A stretch of 12,933 nt of DNA from Bacteroidota bacterium (GTDB lineage Bacteria > Bacteroidota > Bacteroidia > Cytophagales > Cyclobacteriaceae), in contig JAEYXN010000316.1 of the NCBI GenBank assembly GCA_023431285.1, forward strand, positions 1-12,933, read 5' to 3'. The notes beneath the pieces are model-generated. The model ran no database searches. It saw only the letters and a program-made list of their open reading frames with translations, and was not told where the DNA came from. This document shows positions 6,720-12,933 of the stretch, one piece after another (the stretch's first letter is position 1; each line of letters begins with the position of its first letter). A program made the translations under genes and the position numbers.

Positions 6720-7277
6720 TTAAGATTTGATCAGCTGGATCTCGCCATTGATCTTTACTTCGTCTCCAACGAGTACCCCGCCGGTTTCAAGAGCAGCATT
6801 CCAGTTCAGACCGAAGTCTTTTCTGTTGATCTTGCCTTTCACAGTGAAGCCTGCCTTGGTGTTTCCCCACGGATCTTTGCCAATACCATTAAGTTCGACA
6901 TCAAGCACAACGGGCCTGGTCACTCCTCGGATAGTAAGGTCACCTTCCAAAGTAATGTCATCGCCACTCTTGGAATAGTTCGTAACCTTATAAACCACTT
7001 CAGGATTATTTTCAACGTCAAAAAAATCAGCTGAACGCAAATGCTTGTCGCGATCTTCGCTTCCGGTTGATATGGAAGCGATCTTTCCAGTGAAAGTTAC
7101 CTCCGCATTGTCGAATGACTCCCCTTGTGTGAACGCCTCTATTGTATAATCGCGCAAGGTGCCGGTCACATTTGTAATCATCATGTGCTTCACTTTGAAA
7201 GTGATTTCACTGTGAGTAGGATCCAATGCCCACTTTGTCCGCGTGGCGGTCGGATTAGATTTTTCGCTTAAGTTCAT
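6720..7277 (-). CDS. YceI-like family protein (polyisoprenoid-binding beta-barrel fold)
   Basis: A 185-residue protein covering the whole YceI domain: W16-x-L-D-P-x-H-S (16-23), then ITFKVKHMMITNVTGTL (25-41), the conserved HLRSADFFDVENNPEV segment, and the DLTIRGVTRPV and KINRKDFGLNW motifs towards the C-terminus. YceI proteins form a lipocalin-like barrel that binds a long isoprenoid such as a quinone or polyprenol. Here the N-terminus (MNLSEKSNPTATRTKW) lacks a signal peptide, so the protein is probably cytoplasmic, unlike E. coli YceI. Its precise ligand is unknown. It is a single-gene unit ending at the bidirectional terminator. The gap to pgeF upstream on the same strand is 83 bases and has room for its own promoter. 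Confidence 0.93.
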   Translation of the reverse strand: MNLSEKSNPTATRTKWALDPTHSEITFKVKHMMITNVTGTLRDYTIEAFTQGESFDNAEVTFTGKIASISTGSEDRDKHLRSADFFDVENNPEVVYKVTNYSKSGDDITLEGDLTIRGVTRPVVLDVELNGIGKDPWGNTKAGFTVKGKINRKDFGLNWNAALETGGVLVGDEVKINGEIQLIKS

Positions 7278-7360
7278 ATGAGTTTTTTTGAAGGTGATTA
7301 ATAGCAGTCCGGTGCGTGCACTGACTGATTAATCTACACCTAAAAAATTATTCCCGCACA

Positions 7361-8128
7361 CTATCTGAGCATTATTCCAGCGGCGAAACGTCCTGAATCA
7401 CCTTTGCGGGCGGAAAAGAAATGATGGTTTTCCTTAACAGTACACAGATCTGAAATCTCAATATGACTTTCAGGCACGCCGAATTCCAGTAACTGCAGAC
7501 GATTTGCTTTCCATAGATCAAGCCTCGCTTTGTTTTCGGACTGCTCAAGTAAGAGTTCGCCTTCATCACCAAATGCACGTTTTACTTCTGCAATGACCTC
7601 GCCTCCCACCTCATAAGAATCCTGCGATACGGAAGGTCCAATCCCGGCGACTACATCCTCGCCACGAGTGCCAAATCGCGATCGCATATGGTCCAGCGTC
7701 TTCTCCAGAATCTTTGCAACGGTACCGCGCCAGCCTGAATGCACAGCAGCCACCGCGTTGTTTCTTGTATCAAAAAGTAATATCGGCACACAATCCGCTG
7801 ACATCACCGCTATACACACTCCTCTCTCAGAACATACCAGCGCATCAGTATGCTGCAATTCAGCGGTTGTTGTCCTGGTGGTTACTTCCACAATGCGGGT
7901 TTCATGAACCTGTGATGGAAAAAAAAGATGGGAAGGACTCACGTCAAGGGCTTCTGCCAATCGGCGACGGTTCTCAATGACTACCTCGCGGTCCGGCAAG
8001 CTTGACAGACTCAATGTGAATTCCTCTTTCGCCGTGTTCCGGTCAGTCACAAAATGCTGGATATCTCCAAAGCGGCCAAGATTTTCAAATTGCCATAGGT
8101 ACAATCCCTTTGACTGGATCCTGTTCAT
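7361..8128 (-). CDS. pgeF: Peptidoglycan editing factor PgeF (YfiH/laccase-domain, DUF152 family)
   Basis: A 255-residue cytoplasmic metalloprotein. Family hallmarks: QVHETRI with H75, SADCVPILLFD with C113, AAVHSGWRGT with H130, GIGPS at 162-166, and the CT...HHFFSARKGDSGRFAAGIML end. H75, C113 and H130 correspond to the zinc ligands of the family. E. coli PgeF (YfiH) removes wrongly incorporated amino acids (Ser instead of Ala) from UDP-MurNAc dipeptide precursors; orthologues have also been described as polyphenol oxidases or purine nucleoside enzymes. Length is normal and all key residues are present. It is transcribed alone or with the YceI-like gene 83 bases downstream. A 7-bp hairpin sits in the leader four bases before the start codon. 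Confidence 0.93.
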   Translation of the reverse strand: MNRIQSKGLYLWQFENLGRFGDIQHFVTDRNTAKEEFTLSLSSLPDREVVIENRRRLAEALDVSPSHLFFPSQVHETRIVEVTTRTTTAELQHTDALVCSERGVCIAVMSADCVPILLFDTRNNAVAAVHSGWRGTVAKILEKTLDHMRSRFGTRGEDVVAGIGPSVSQDSYEVGGEVIAEVKRAFGDEGELLLEQSENKARLDLWKANRLQLLEFGVPESHIEISDLCTVKENHHFFSARKGDSGRFAAGIMLR

Positions 8129-8132
8129 GATG

Positions 8133-8150
8133 ATTTGCTTCGGAGCAAAT
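8133..8150 (-). repeat. Hairpin in the pgeF leader
   Basis: ATTTGCT (8133-8139) and AGCAAAT (8144-8150) are exact reverse complements around a 4-base loop. In the minus-strand transcript the stem ends four bases before the pgeF ATG (8126-8128). It could hold the translation start in structure or be part of an operator. Nothing else identifies it. Confidence 0.5.
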
Positions 8151-8222
8151 TAAACTATTTGGGATGAAATTAATGAAGGATGTCCGCAGAGCCTGAAGGC
8201 CGGGAATGGTCACCAGGAAGAA

Positions 8223-8471
8223 TTATACCTTGGCGAGACTCATCATCAGCAGAGATTTACCTGATTTTCCTGCAGGTGTTGATGACAAGAGTCTTTTTAT
8301 TTCAGCGCGGTAACTGTTGGTATTCTCTTCGCCGTAAAAGATCTCGATCTCGTTGCCGGCGTCAAACTCGCTGTTCCGAGAGCCTACATAAACACCCACT
8401 TCAATTTCATTTCCGGAAAGAAAAGACTTAAAAATTCTGGAGTCGTCTTGTTTTATGAAAAGGTAGCTCAT
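8223..8471 (-). CDS. Small hypothetical protein, 82 aa
   Basis: I do not recognise this gene with certainty. The protein is soluble and acidic in the middle, with no signal peptide or membrane segment. It starts MSYLFIKQDDSRIFKSFLSG and contains alternating strand-like segments (IEVGVYVG, FDAGNEIEIFYGEE, SYRAEIKRLL) followed by a Ser/Gly/Lys-rich tail. The 'FDAGNEIEIFYGEE...YRAEI' pattern resembles the beta-barrel part of ASCH/PUA-like domains, but this is a weak impression. Its amino-acid composition looks real, unlike the overlapping frames. It lies 94 bases upstream of pgeF on the same strand. An inverted repeat (8474-8496) sits immediately before its start codon. Confidence 0.55.
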   Translation of the reverse strand: MSYLFIKQDDSRIFKSFLSGNEIEVGVYVGSRNSEFDAGNEIEIFYGEENTNSYRAEIKRLLSSTPAGKSGKSLLMMSLAKV

Positions 8472-8823
8472 GATGTATCGTAGAATTCCTGATACACAGA
8501 CTAAAAATTCAATGCCAGAGATGGCGGGTCAGGGTCTTCTCTGAGTTCTTCTGGTAAGATCCAACTGCCTGGGGATATAACCGATGTCTGAACAATACAA
8601 TGAGCCGGCCTGGGAGGTCAGAGTGCTTTGAGTGACCTAAAAGTGTCGGGGAGCCCTGATAATTTTCAAATTTTCCTGTCAGGCAGCGTCCTTCCCAACC
8701 ATCTGGTAATGACCACCTCACTTCGGCAGGATCCGGAAAAATTATTTTTTTTATTGATCCCCATAAAAAAAAGATAATGTTTCGCAAATTCCTTTAAATT
8801 CATGAAAGGATTAAGTTGCGTCT
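8472..8823. other. Intergenic region with AT-rich long inverted repeat
   Basis: This divergent region lies between the 82-aa gene (-) and the 112-aa gene (+). A 92-codon minus-strand frame (8509-8787) is present but has a Trp/His/Arg-rich, non-protein-like composition and is not called. The region includes TGTATC/GATACA at 8474-8479 and 8491-8496 and an A/T-tract inverted repeat at 8741-8778. Promoters for both flanking genes are expected here, but no consensus pair was identified. Confidence 0.4.
8741..8778. repeat. A-tract/T-tract inverted repeat, 10-bp perfect core
   Basis: T8-AT (8745-8754) faces AT-A8 (8763-8772) across an 8-base loop. The arms extend four more pairs (ATTA 8741-8744 with TAAT 8775-8778) if a two-base GA bulge is allowed. 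It lies 45 bases before the ATG of the 112-aa gene, where a phased A-tract or UP-like element would act. As RNA the stem is only A-U. Confidence 0.5.
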
Positions 8824-9162
8824 ATGTATACGCATGATAGCCGGCAGGCCGAGAGCAAGATTTCTACCGAACGTATTATAGACCTCGTCAAAGAGGTCAG
8901 AAATGGTCTTATCCGCGATTTTTTAAACGATGAAACCATATTGTCCTATTTCCGGGAACAGTATGACAAAGATCTGAGTCACATCAAGCTTGAGTTTCTG
9001 AAACGCGACCTGAAAGAACTGATGGGGTCACCTGTTGATCTGCCTCACTACGCCCTCCTTATCAAACAAATGCAGGAACAGAACACTGCGTCGATCACTT
9101 CTTCCAATTACGAGCTTTTCTACAAAGAGCTTGAACGCATTTTCAAGAAATACAATTACTGA
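8824..9162 (+). CDS. Small hypothetical helical protein, 112 aa
   Basis: I do not recognise the family. The protein is charged and predicted almost wholly alpha-helical: helices at roughly residues 15-35 (ERIIDLVKEVRNGLIRDF), 37-70 (DETILSYFREQYDKDLSHIK onward) and 75-112 (LPHYALLIKQMQEQ, ending ELFYKELERIFKKYNY). It has no Cys, no signal peptide and no membrane segment. The heptad-like spacing of Leu and Ile hints at a helical bundle or coiled coil. It is preceded by a 352-bp gap with an A-tract inverted repeat and followed by a 357-bp regulatory gap before cydA, so it is most likely its own transcription unit. It could be a small regulator or structural protein, but the sequence does not show which. 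Confidence 0.6.
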   Translation: MYTHDSRQAESKISTERIIDLVKEVRNGLIRDFLNDETILSYFREQYDKDLSHIKLEFLKRDLKELMGSPVDLPHYALLIKQMQEQNTASITSSNYELFYKELERIFKKYNY

Positions 9163-9519
9163 CAAAGTACCTCTGGTGATGTTCTGGCAACGTGTCGTAT
9201 AGCCGCCCAGTTGCGTATCGGAATCCCTGTAAAATGAATATCCCCAGGATCCTGGACCCCGGGGATATTCACTGTCTATAGTTGTCTTTAATCTTATTTC
9301 AAAGGTAATAGCACAACTCGCACGACGTATAGTCTTATCGACTATTTGACCTTGCCCAAGGTTATTTGGCAAATACGACAGATAACTTAAAAATGACGCA
9401 TCTTCTGCAATCGTGAGCAGGAATCCTATCCTACCTGATCCATAAATGAAGATAATTATTTGGCGAGGGAAGACAATAAAAACGATTCACCTATATCTTT
9501 AACCTGAGGTTAGAAATCA
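9163..9519. promoter_or_regulatory. cydAB upstream regulatory region with hairpin and four dyads
   Basis: This 357-bp gap contains no gene. It holds a large hairpin (9235-9271), then ATAGTC-N5-GACTAT (9329-9345), ACCTTG-CC-CAAGGT (9349-9362), TATTTG-G-CAAATA (9363-9375) and TAACCT-G-AGGTTA (9500-9512). TTATTTGGC occurs at 9362-9370 and again at 9456-9464. The last dyad lies seven bases before the cydA start codon. These positions suit operators or leader RNA structures for the oxygen- or redox-dependent control typical of bd oxidases, but none matches the textbook FNR (TTGAT-N4-ATCAA) or Rex boxes. Confidence 0.55.
9235..9271. repeat. Perfect 11-bp inverted repeat with nested palindromes
   Basis: TGAATATCCCC (9235-9245) pairs exactly with GGGGATATTCA (9261-9271) over a 15-base loop. 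Two perfect palindromes overlap it: CCAGGATCCTGG (9244-9255) and CCCCGGGG (9257-9264), so alternative folds compete. The plus strand lacks a T-run after it; the minus strand has ATTTT. It may be a rho-independent-like end for the 112-aa gene or a regulatory structure. Confidence 0.65.
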
Positions 9520-10845
9520 ATGGACGACCTTTCCGCGGCCCGAGCCCAGATGGCCCTTTCGCTGGGCTTCCATATCATCTATGCTTGTATAGGCATGGTC
9601 ATGCCTTTCTTCATGGCCGTCTCACATTTAAAGTATTTAAGAACGGGTAATGTCCTTTACCGGAATCTGACGCAAGCATGGAGCAAAGGCGTCGCCATCT
9701 TTTTTGCAACGGGGGCGGTATCCGGCACGGTGCTTTCTTTTGAGCTTGGCCTGCTCTGGCCGGAATTCATGAAGCATGCCGGTCCGATTTTCGGAATGCC
9801 ATTCTCGCTGGAAGGAACCGCTTTCTTCATCGAAGCAATCGCTCTGGGCTTCTTCCTGTACGGCTGGGACCGTTTTAATCCGTGGTTCCATTGGGCTACC
9901 GGCGTCGTTGTCGGAATTAGTGGTCTCGCTTCCGGAATCCTGGTCGTGGCCGCCAATGCATGGATGAACAGTCCTGCAGGATTCGATTTCGTAAACGGGG
10001 AGTACATCAACATCGACCCGATCAAAGCAATGTTCAATGATGCATGGTTCTTTCAAGCCTTGCACATGACACTTGCGGCCTTTTCAGCAACTGCCTTCGC
10101 CGTCGCCGGTGTTCACGCACTCCTGCTGGTAAAAAAGAAACACCAGGAATTTCATGCTGCGGCATTTCGGATAGCCATGGCATTCGGTTGCGTTGCCGCG
10201 ATCCTTCAACCGATCAGTGGAGATCTATCCGCAAAGGATGTAGCGCGTCGTCAGCCGGCGAAGCTCGCAGCGATGGAGGCACACTTCAAAACCGAAGAGA
10301 ATGCCGCACTGGTCCTCGGTGGAATCCCTGACGAAAAGAATAAGACTATTCGCTATGCGATTAAAATACCGGGAATGCTCAGCTTTCTCGTTCATGGGAA
10401 CCTACACGAAAGTGTTCAGGGCCTGGACCAAATTCCCGAAGATGAACACCCCCCGGTCCTCATCACGCATATCGCTTTTCAGATCATGGTCGGCTGCGGC
10501 GTGATTATGTTGCTTCTTTCTTTTGTGTACCTGGTTTCTCTTCGAAAAAAAGAATGGCAACGCTCCAAAGTTTTTCTTCTGATGTTTGCCATAGCCACAC
10601 CGTTGGGCTTCCTGGCCGTGGAGGCGGGATGGACCGTCACTGAAGTAGGACGGCAACCGTGGATCATCCAGGGTATTATGCGCACAAAAGATGCCGTCAC
10701 ACCAATGCCGGGAATCGCTTACTCATTTTACATCTACACCGCCATCTATGTTCTGCTTTCATTTCTGGTGTTATTCTTATTGCAACGCCAGATCAAAGCC
10801 CTGGATAAATTTGACATGAATAACCAAACACACTCGTCACATTAA
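9520..10845 (+). CDS. cydA: Cytochrome bd-type quinol oxidase subunit I (CydA), short Q-loop type
   Basis: A 441-residue inner-membrane subunit that oxidises quinol and carries hemes b558, b595 and d, reducing O2 to water. Visible ligands and hallmarks: H18 (heme b595 position), E98 and E105 in SLEGTAFFIEA (proton channel/heme region), GWDRFNPW, H182 and M323 (heme b558 axial pair; ALHM and QIMVG), K248 and E253 of the quinol loop (PAKLAAMEAHFKTE), FGIPD-equivalent GGIPDEK, and GRQPW at 377-381. At 441 residues it is about 80 shorter than E. coli CydA and lacks the long C-terminal part of the Q-loop, so it belongs to the short Q-loop form. It starts ATGGACGAC, seven bases after a perfect dyad. 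cydB follows after six bases. All key residues are present. Confidence 0.97.
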   Translation: MDDLSAARAQMALSLGFHIIYACIGMVMPFFMAVSHLKYLRTGNVLYRNLTQAWSKGVAIFFATGAVSGTVLSFELGLLWPEFMKHAGPIFGMPFSLEGTAFFIEAIALGFFLYGWDRFNPWFHWATGVVVGISGLASGILVVAANAWMNSPAGFDFVNGEYINIDPIKAMFNDAWFFQALHMTLAAFSATAFAVAGVHALLLVKKKHQEFHAAAFRIAMAFGCVAAILQPISGDLSAKDVARRQPAKLAAMEAHFKTEENAALVLGGIPDEKNKTIRYAIKIPGMLSFLVHGNLHESVQGLDQIPEDEHPPVLITHIAFQIMVGCGVIMLLLSFVYLVSLRKKEWQRSKVFLLMFAIATPLGFLAVEAGWTVTEVGRQPWIIQGIMRTKDAVTPMPGIAYSFYIYTAIYVLLSFLVLFLLQRQIKALDKFDMNNQTHSSH

Positions 10846-10851
10846 CCACGT

Positions 10852-11880
10852 ATGGACAAAGTCGTCGTTGCTTATTTATTTCTGTCTTTGCTCTTATATC
10901 TGATCCTCGGAGGTGCAGATTTCGGGGCAGGAATTATTGAGTTGATGACATCGTCCGGAAACCGCCGCCGCACGCGAGCAACGCTTTACCACGCCATTGG
11001 ACCTATCTGGGAAGCAAATCACATGTGGTTGATCATTGCCATCGTTATCCTCTTTGTCGGATTTCCATTCATCTATACAGAATTGTCAATTTACCTGCAT
11101 ATTCCTTTGGCTATCATGTTACTGGGAATTATCGCCCGAGGGACTGCCTTCATATTCAGGCACTACGATGCCATCAGCGACGACACCCACCGGATATACA
11201 ACCGCGTATTTATCGCCAGCAGTTTTATCACACCGCTCTTCCTTGGAATCATTGCCGGTAGTGTTGTGTCGGGAAAAATTGATCATAACGGAAGCGGGTT
11301 TATAGATGTGTACATTGCAGGGTGGATGAACTGGTTTTCCGTTTCAGTAGGAATGTTCACCGTTGCCATCTGTGCCTACCTTGCTGCAGTGTATCTTATA
11401 GGCGAGGCACAAAATGAAAATGACAGGAAAAGATTTCTTCGTAAAGCCAAAGTCATGAATATCGCCTCTTTTCTCTGCGGTGGTGTCGTCTTCCTTGCTT
11501 CTCTCGTGGATGATGTGCCGCTCCTGGAATGGGTATTCGGATCTGCGGTAGGAATTCTCGCCGTCATTCTCGCAACGGTCTCACTACTCTCGATGTGGAC
11601 ATTTCTCCGTCGTGGTTACGTATGGTTGCCACGAATCATGGCAGGTTTCCAGGTCGCTATGATTCTCCTCGCAATCAGTTACGCCCACTTTCCTTATTTC
11701 ATTCTCCTCAAAGACGGAGTGAAACTCTCATTGTTTGATCACCAGGCCCCGCCGACGACAATGCTGATGCTGGGAGGCGCCCTGTTACTGGGAAGTGTCT
11801 TTATTCTTCCTGCGCTATATTATTTATACTACAGCTTCAAGAAAACCGATGATATATTCATTGAAGATTCTCATCAATAG
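10852..11880 (+). CDS. cydB: Cytochrome bd-type quinol oxidase subunit II (CydB)
   Basis: A 342-residue membrane subunit that pairs with CydA. The N-terminal helix ends in the family signature GGADFGAGIIELM (residues ~21-33), followed by GPIWEANHMWLI and the FPFIYTELSIYLHIP segment typical of CydB. About eight or nine hydrophobic segments are present in total. CydB carries no heme in most members and stabilises the complex and quinone/O2 access. It begins six bases after the cydA stop, so the two are cotranscribed. No cydX-like small ORF and no cydDC transporter genes follow. Its last 23 bases overlap the 3' end of the convergent rhodanese-thioredoxin gene. Confidence 0.96.
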   Translation: MDKVVVAYLFLSLLLYLILGGADFGAGIIELMTSSGNRRRTRATLYHAIGPIWEANHMWLIIAIVILFVGFPFIYTELSIYLHIPLAIMLLGIIARGTAFIFRHYDAISDDTHRIYNRVFIASSFITPLFLGIIAGSVVSGKIDHNGSGFIDVYIAGWMNWFSVSVGMFTVAICAYLAAVYLIGEAQNENDRKRFLRKAKVMNIASFLCGGVVFLASLVDDVPLLEWVFGSAVGILAVILATVSLLSMWTFLRRGYVWLPRIMAGFQVAMILLAISYAHFPYFILLKDGVKLSLFDHQAPPTTMLMLGGALLLGSVFILPALYYLYYSFKKTDDIFIEDSHQ

Positions 11881-12574
11881 CTTCTTTTACTTTCTCTTTC
11901 TCCGCAAGACCGGAATGAGACCATAACAACTTCCCGTCTTTGAACAACATCAGCTGAGGAATGGCTCCGATCTCGAGACTATCCATCAAATGGCGACTCT
12001 CATCCGCATTGATCTTTAACAACGATAGTTTTTCCGGGTAGGAAGCGCGCAATTCCTCCAGCTCCGGAGCCATCTTTCTGCAGGGCGCACACCATGGCGC
12101 GTAGAAGTCAACAAGAACGAGATTCTCTTTTGTGACAGCCTCGTTGAACCCGACCAACGACATCCCCTTAGACGTAGAACGGCGACCTGTGAGTGGTTTT
12201 TTTGCACGGTTCCATTTCATAAGACCGCCATCCAGCTCGATTACATTTTCAAATCCGTTCTTGCGCAAATACTCCGCAGCGTTGGCGCTTCTCCCTCCGG
12301 AGAGACAATACACATACACTGGTTTTGACTTGTCCAACGCCGAAGCCTGACGCCTGAACTCGCTGCCGTTGATATCGATGTTCAAAGCACCTTCAATGTA
12401 ACCTTTCGAAAATTCATCCGGCGTGCGAACGTCAACCAACTGCTCATCGTTCAGCGCATTGATTTGTCGTTCAAACTCGTCAGCACTGATAACAGTTCTT
12501 TTTGATTGGCCGGAAGCCGCTCCTCCTACCAGAAGCAGTAGGGCAATGAGATGTAATTTCATCGTGTTTTTCAT
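11858..12574 (-). CDS. Secreted rhodanese-thioredoxin fusion protein
   Basis: A 238-residue exported protein with two redox/sulfur domains. Residues 1-22 form a signal peptide (LHLIALLLLVGGAASG, cleavage near SG|QS). Residues ~28-125 are a rhodanese domain: LVDVRTPDEFSKGYIEGALN and the active loop CLSGGRS with catalytic C90. Residues ~138-238 are a thioredoxin domain: FYAPWCAPCRKMAP with C162 and C165, the KINADE strand and the cis-Pro motif GAIPQ (P206). All catalytic residues are present. A likely periplasmic role is thiol-disulfide exchange coupled to sulfane sulfur handling; the natural partner is unknown. A second Met (residue 5) is an alternative start. It converges on and overlaps cydB by 23 bases. 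Confidence 0.93.
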   Translation of the reverse strand: MKNTMKLHLIALLLLVGGAASGQSKRTVISADEFERQINALNDEQLVDVRTPDEFSKGYIEGALNIDINGSEFRRQASALDKSKPVYVYCLSGGRSANAAEYLRKNGFENVIELDGGLMKWNRAKKPLTGRRSTSKGMSLVGFNEAVTKENLVLVDFYAPWCAPCRKMAPELEELRASYPEKLSLLKINADESRHLMDSLEIGAIPQLMLFKDGKLLWSHSGLAEKEKVKEAIDENLQ

Positions 12575-12631
12575 AATTCAGCACCCGCGAATTTAGGCAT
12601 TAGCGGACATGATAGATTACAACGGGTCGAA

Positions 12632-12650
12632 ATGTTTAGTTCGAAAACAT
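12632..12650. repeat. Short inverted repeat between cyclase and rhodanese-thioredoxin genes
   Basis: ATGTTT (12632-12637) and AAACAT (12645-12650) pair around a 7-base loop. It lies 13 bases beyond the cyclase stop codon on the minus strand and could be a weak terminator, but only two T follow. On the same strand, TAAATTCG (12590-12597) upstream of the rhodanese gene is a one-mismatch match to the Bacteroidota -7 box, without a well-spaced -33 box. Confidence 0.35.
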
Positions 12651-12663
12651 CTTTGAATTTGTG

Positions 12664-12933
12664 TCAACTATGATTACTTGTATGCAACGCCTCCCCTATC
12701 ATGTGCACCTTGAAGACGCCCTGAATTCCCTTTAACTTGATCGTCCTGCCTCTCCCCTTTTTCTGACGCTCACAATTCCGCAGCACATCAGAAGAAACTA
12801 TAAAGGAATTGCCCAGCCGTTTTGTTGCATCCTGGATACGTGATGCAATATTCACCGCACGCCCCATCACACTGAGATGAAACTTCTGACCAACAAGAAC
12901 CTCGCCCGCAATGACTTCACCGCAGTGTACACC
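12664..12933 (-). CDS. Adenylate/guanylate cyclase domain protein, partial (C-terminal end)
   Basis: The gene enters from the right edge, so only the last 89 codons and the stop are visible; the frame is open through 12933. The visible part begins GVHCGEVIAGEVLVGQKFHL, matching the GIHTGEVVAG...  segment of class III nucleotidyl cyclases, then SVMGRAVNIASRIQDATKR, which matches the VxGxxVNxAARL motif with the catalytic Asn and Arg retained. The rest (NSFIVSSDVL, IKLKGIQGVFKVHMIGE) is the usual end of the catalytic domain: substrate-loop strand, then the LKGI/V...V(Y) motif. The family converts ATP to cAMP (or GTP to cGMP) as a homodimer. The N-terminal metal-binding Asp residues and any sensor or membrane domains lie outside the window. 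The internal GTG at 12868-12870 is not a real start. Confidence 0.9.
   Translation of the reverse strand, partial: GVHCGEVIAGEVLVGQKFHLSVMGRAVNIASRIQDATKRLGNSFIVSSDVLRNCERQKKGRGRTIKLKGIQGVFKVHMIGEALHTSNHS

Noticed and set aside
8509..8787. 92-codon minus-strand frame in the gap before the 112-aa gene
   Set aside because: It is rich in Trp, His and Arg, with no recognisable motif, and spans the A/T inverted repeat. A chance open frame is more likely.
9329..9375. Dyads read as FNR or Rex operator boxes
   Set aside because: The arms do not fit TTGAT-N4-ATCAA or the TTGTGA-type Rex half-sites, so naming a regulator would be guesswork.
9637..10065. 142- and 126-codon minus-strand frames within cydA
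   Set aside because: They are shadows of a clearly identified CydA with intact heme ligands. They show no domain, signal or plausible start context.
10846..11880. cydX or another small bd-oxidase subunit near cydAB
   Set aside because: The cydA-cydB gap is six bases, and cydB runs directly into the convergent gene, leaving no room for a small subunit.

Overview
The window reads as a chromosome segment from a member of the Bacteroidota, most likely a free-living Cytophagales- or Chitinophagales-type organism. Three things support this. A long secreted repeat protein ends in a gliding-motility/type IX secretion (CHU_C-like) C-terminal domain. A small protein joins a Lys/Ala-rich histone H1-like tail to a SWIB domain, a combination known from this phylum and a few others. 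Gene starts generally lack clear Shine-Dalgarno sequences. No transposase, integrase, tRNA, rRNA or CRISPR array was seen, so this looks like ordinary chromosome and not a mobile island.

Layout, left to right. 1-291 is AT-rich non-coding. 292-3045 (+) is a secreted adhesin-like protein with seven ~95-residue repeats and a T9SS sorting domain. 3046-3539 is a gene-poor gap with a perfect hairpin, a repeated 11-mer and a doubtful 43-codon ORF. 3540-3950 (+) is the H1-like/SWIB protein, and a bidirectional terminator separates it from the convergent BON-domain gene (4041-4505, -). Upstream of BON lies a flavin/NAD(P)H reductase with a C-terminal [2Fe-2S] ferredoxin domain (4545-5591, -). Divergent from that is a CDF metal-efflux transporter (5760-6668, +), which converges on a YceI-like gene (6720-7277, -) through another bidirectional terminator. 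Further on are pgeF (7361-8128, -), an 82-aa unknown (8223-8471, -), a 112-aa helical unknown (8824-9162, +), cydAB encoding a short-Q-loop cytochrome bd oxidase (9520-11880, +), a secreted rhodanese-thioredoxin fusion whose 3' end overlaps cydB (11858-12574, -), and the C-terminal end of a class III nucleotidyl cyclase cut by the window edge (12664-12933, -).

How the genes fit together: much of the window concerns redox chemistry, respiration and envelope upkeep (bd oxidase, Fe-S reductase, periplasmic Trx/rhodanese, PgeF, CDF exporter). These are separate short transcription units and not one pathway. The least explained material is regulatory: four short perfect or near-perfect dyads plus a large nested hairpin in the 357-bp leader of cydAB, and the direct repeats and hairpin in the gap before the H1-like gene. 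I did not find convincing evidence for a wholly new multi-gene system. The best candidates for follow-up are the cydAB leader, the H1-SWIB protein with its A9 slippery tract, and the tandem-95 adhesin.
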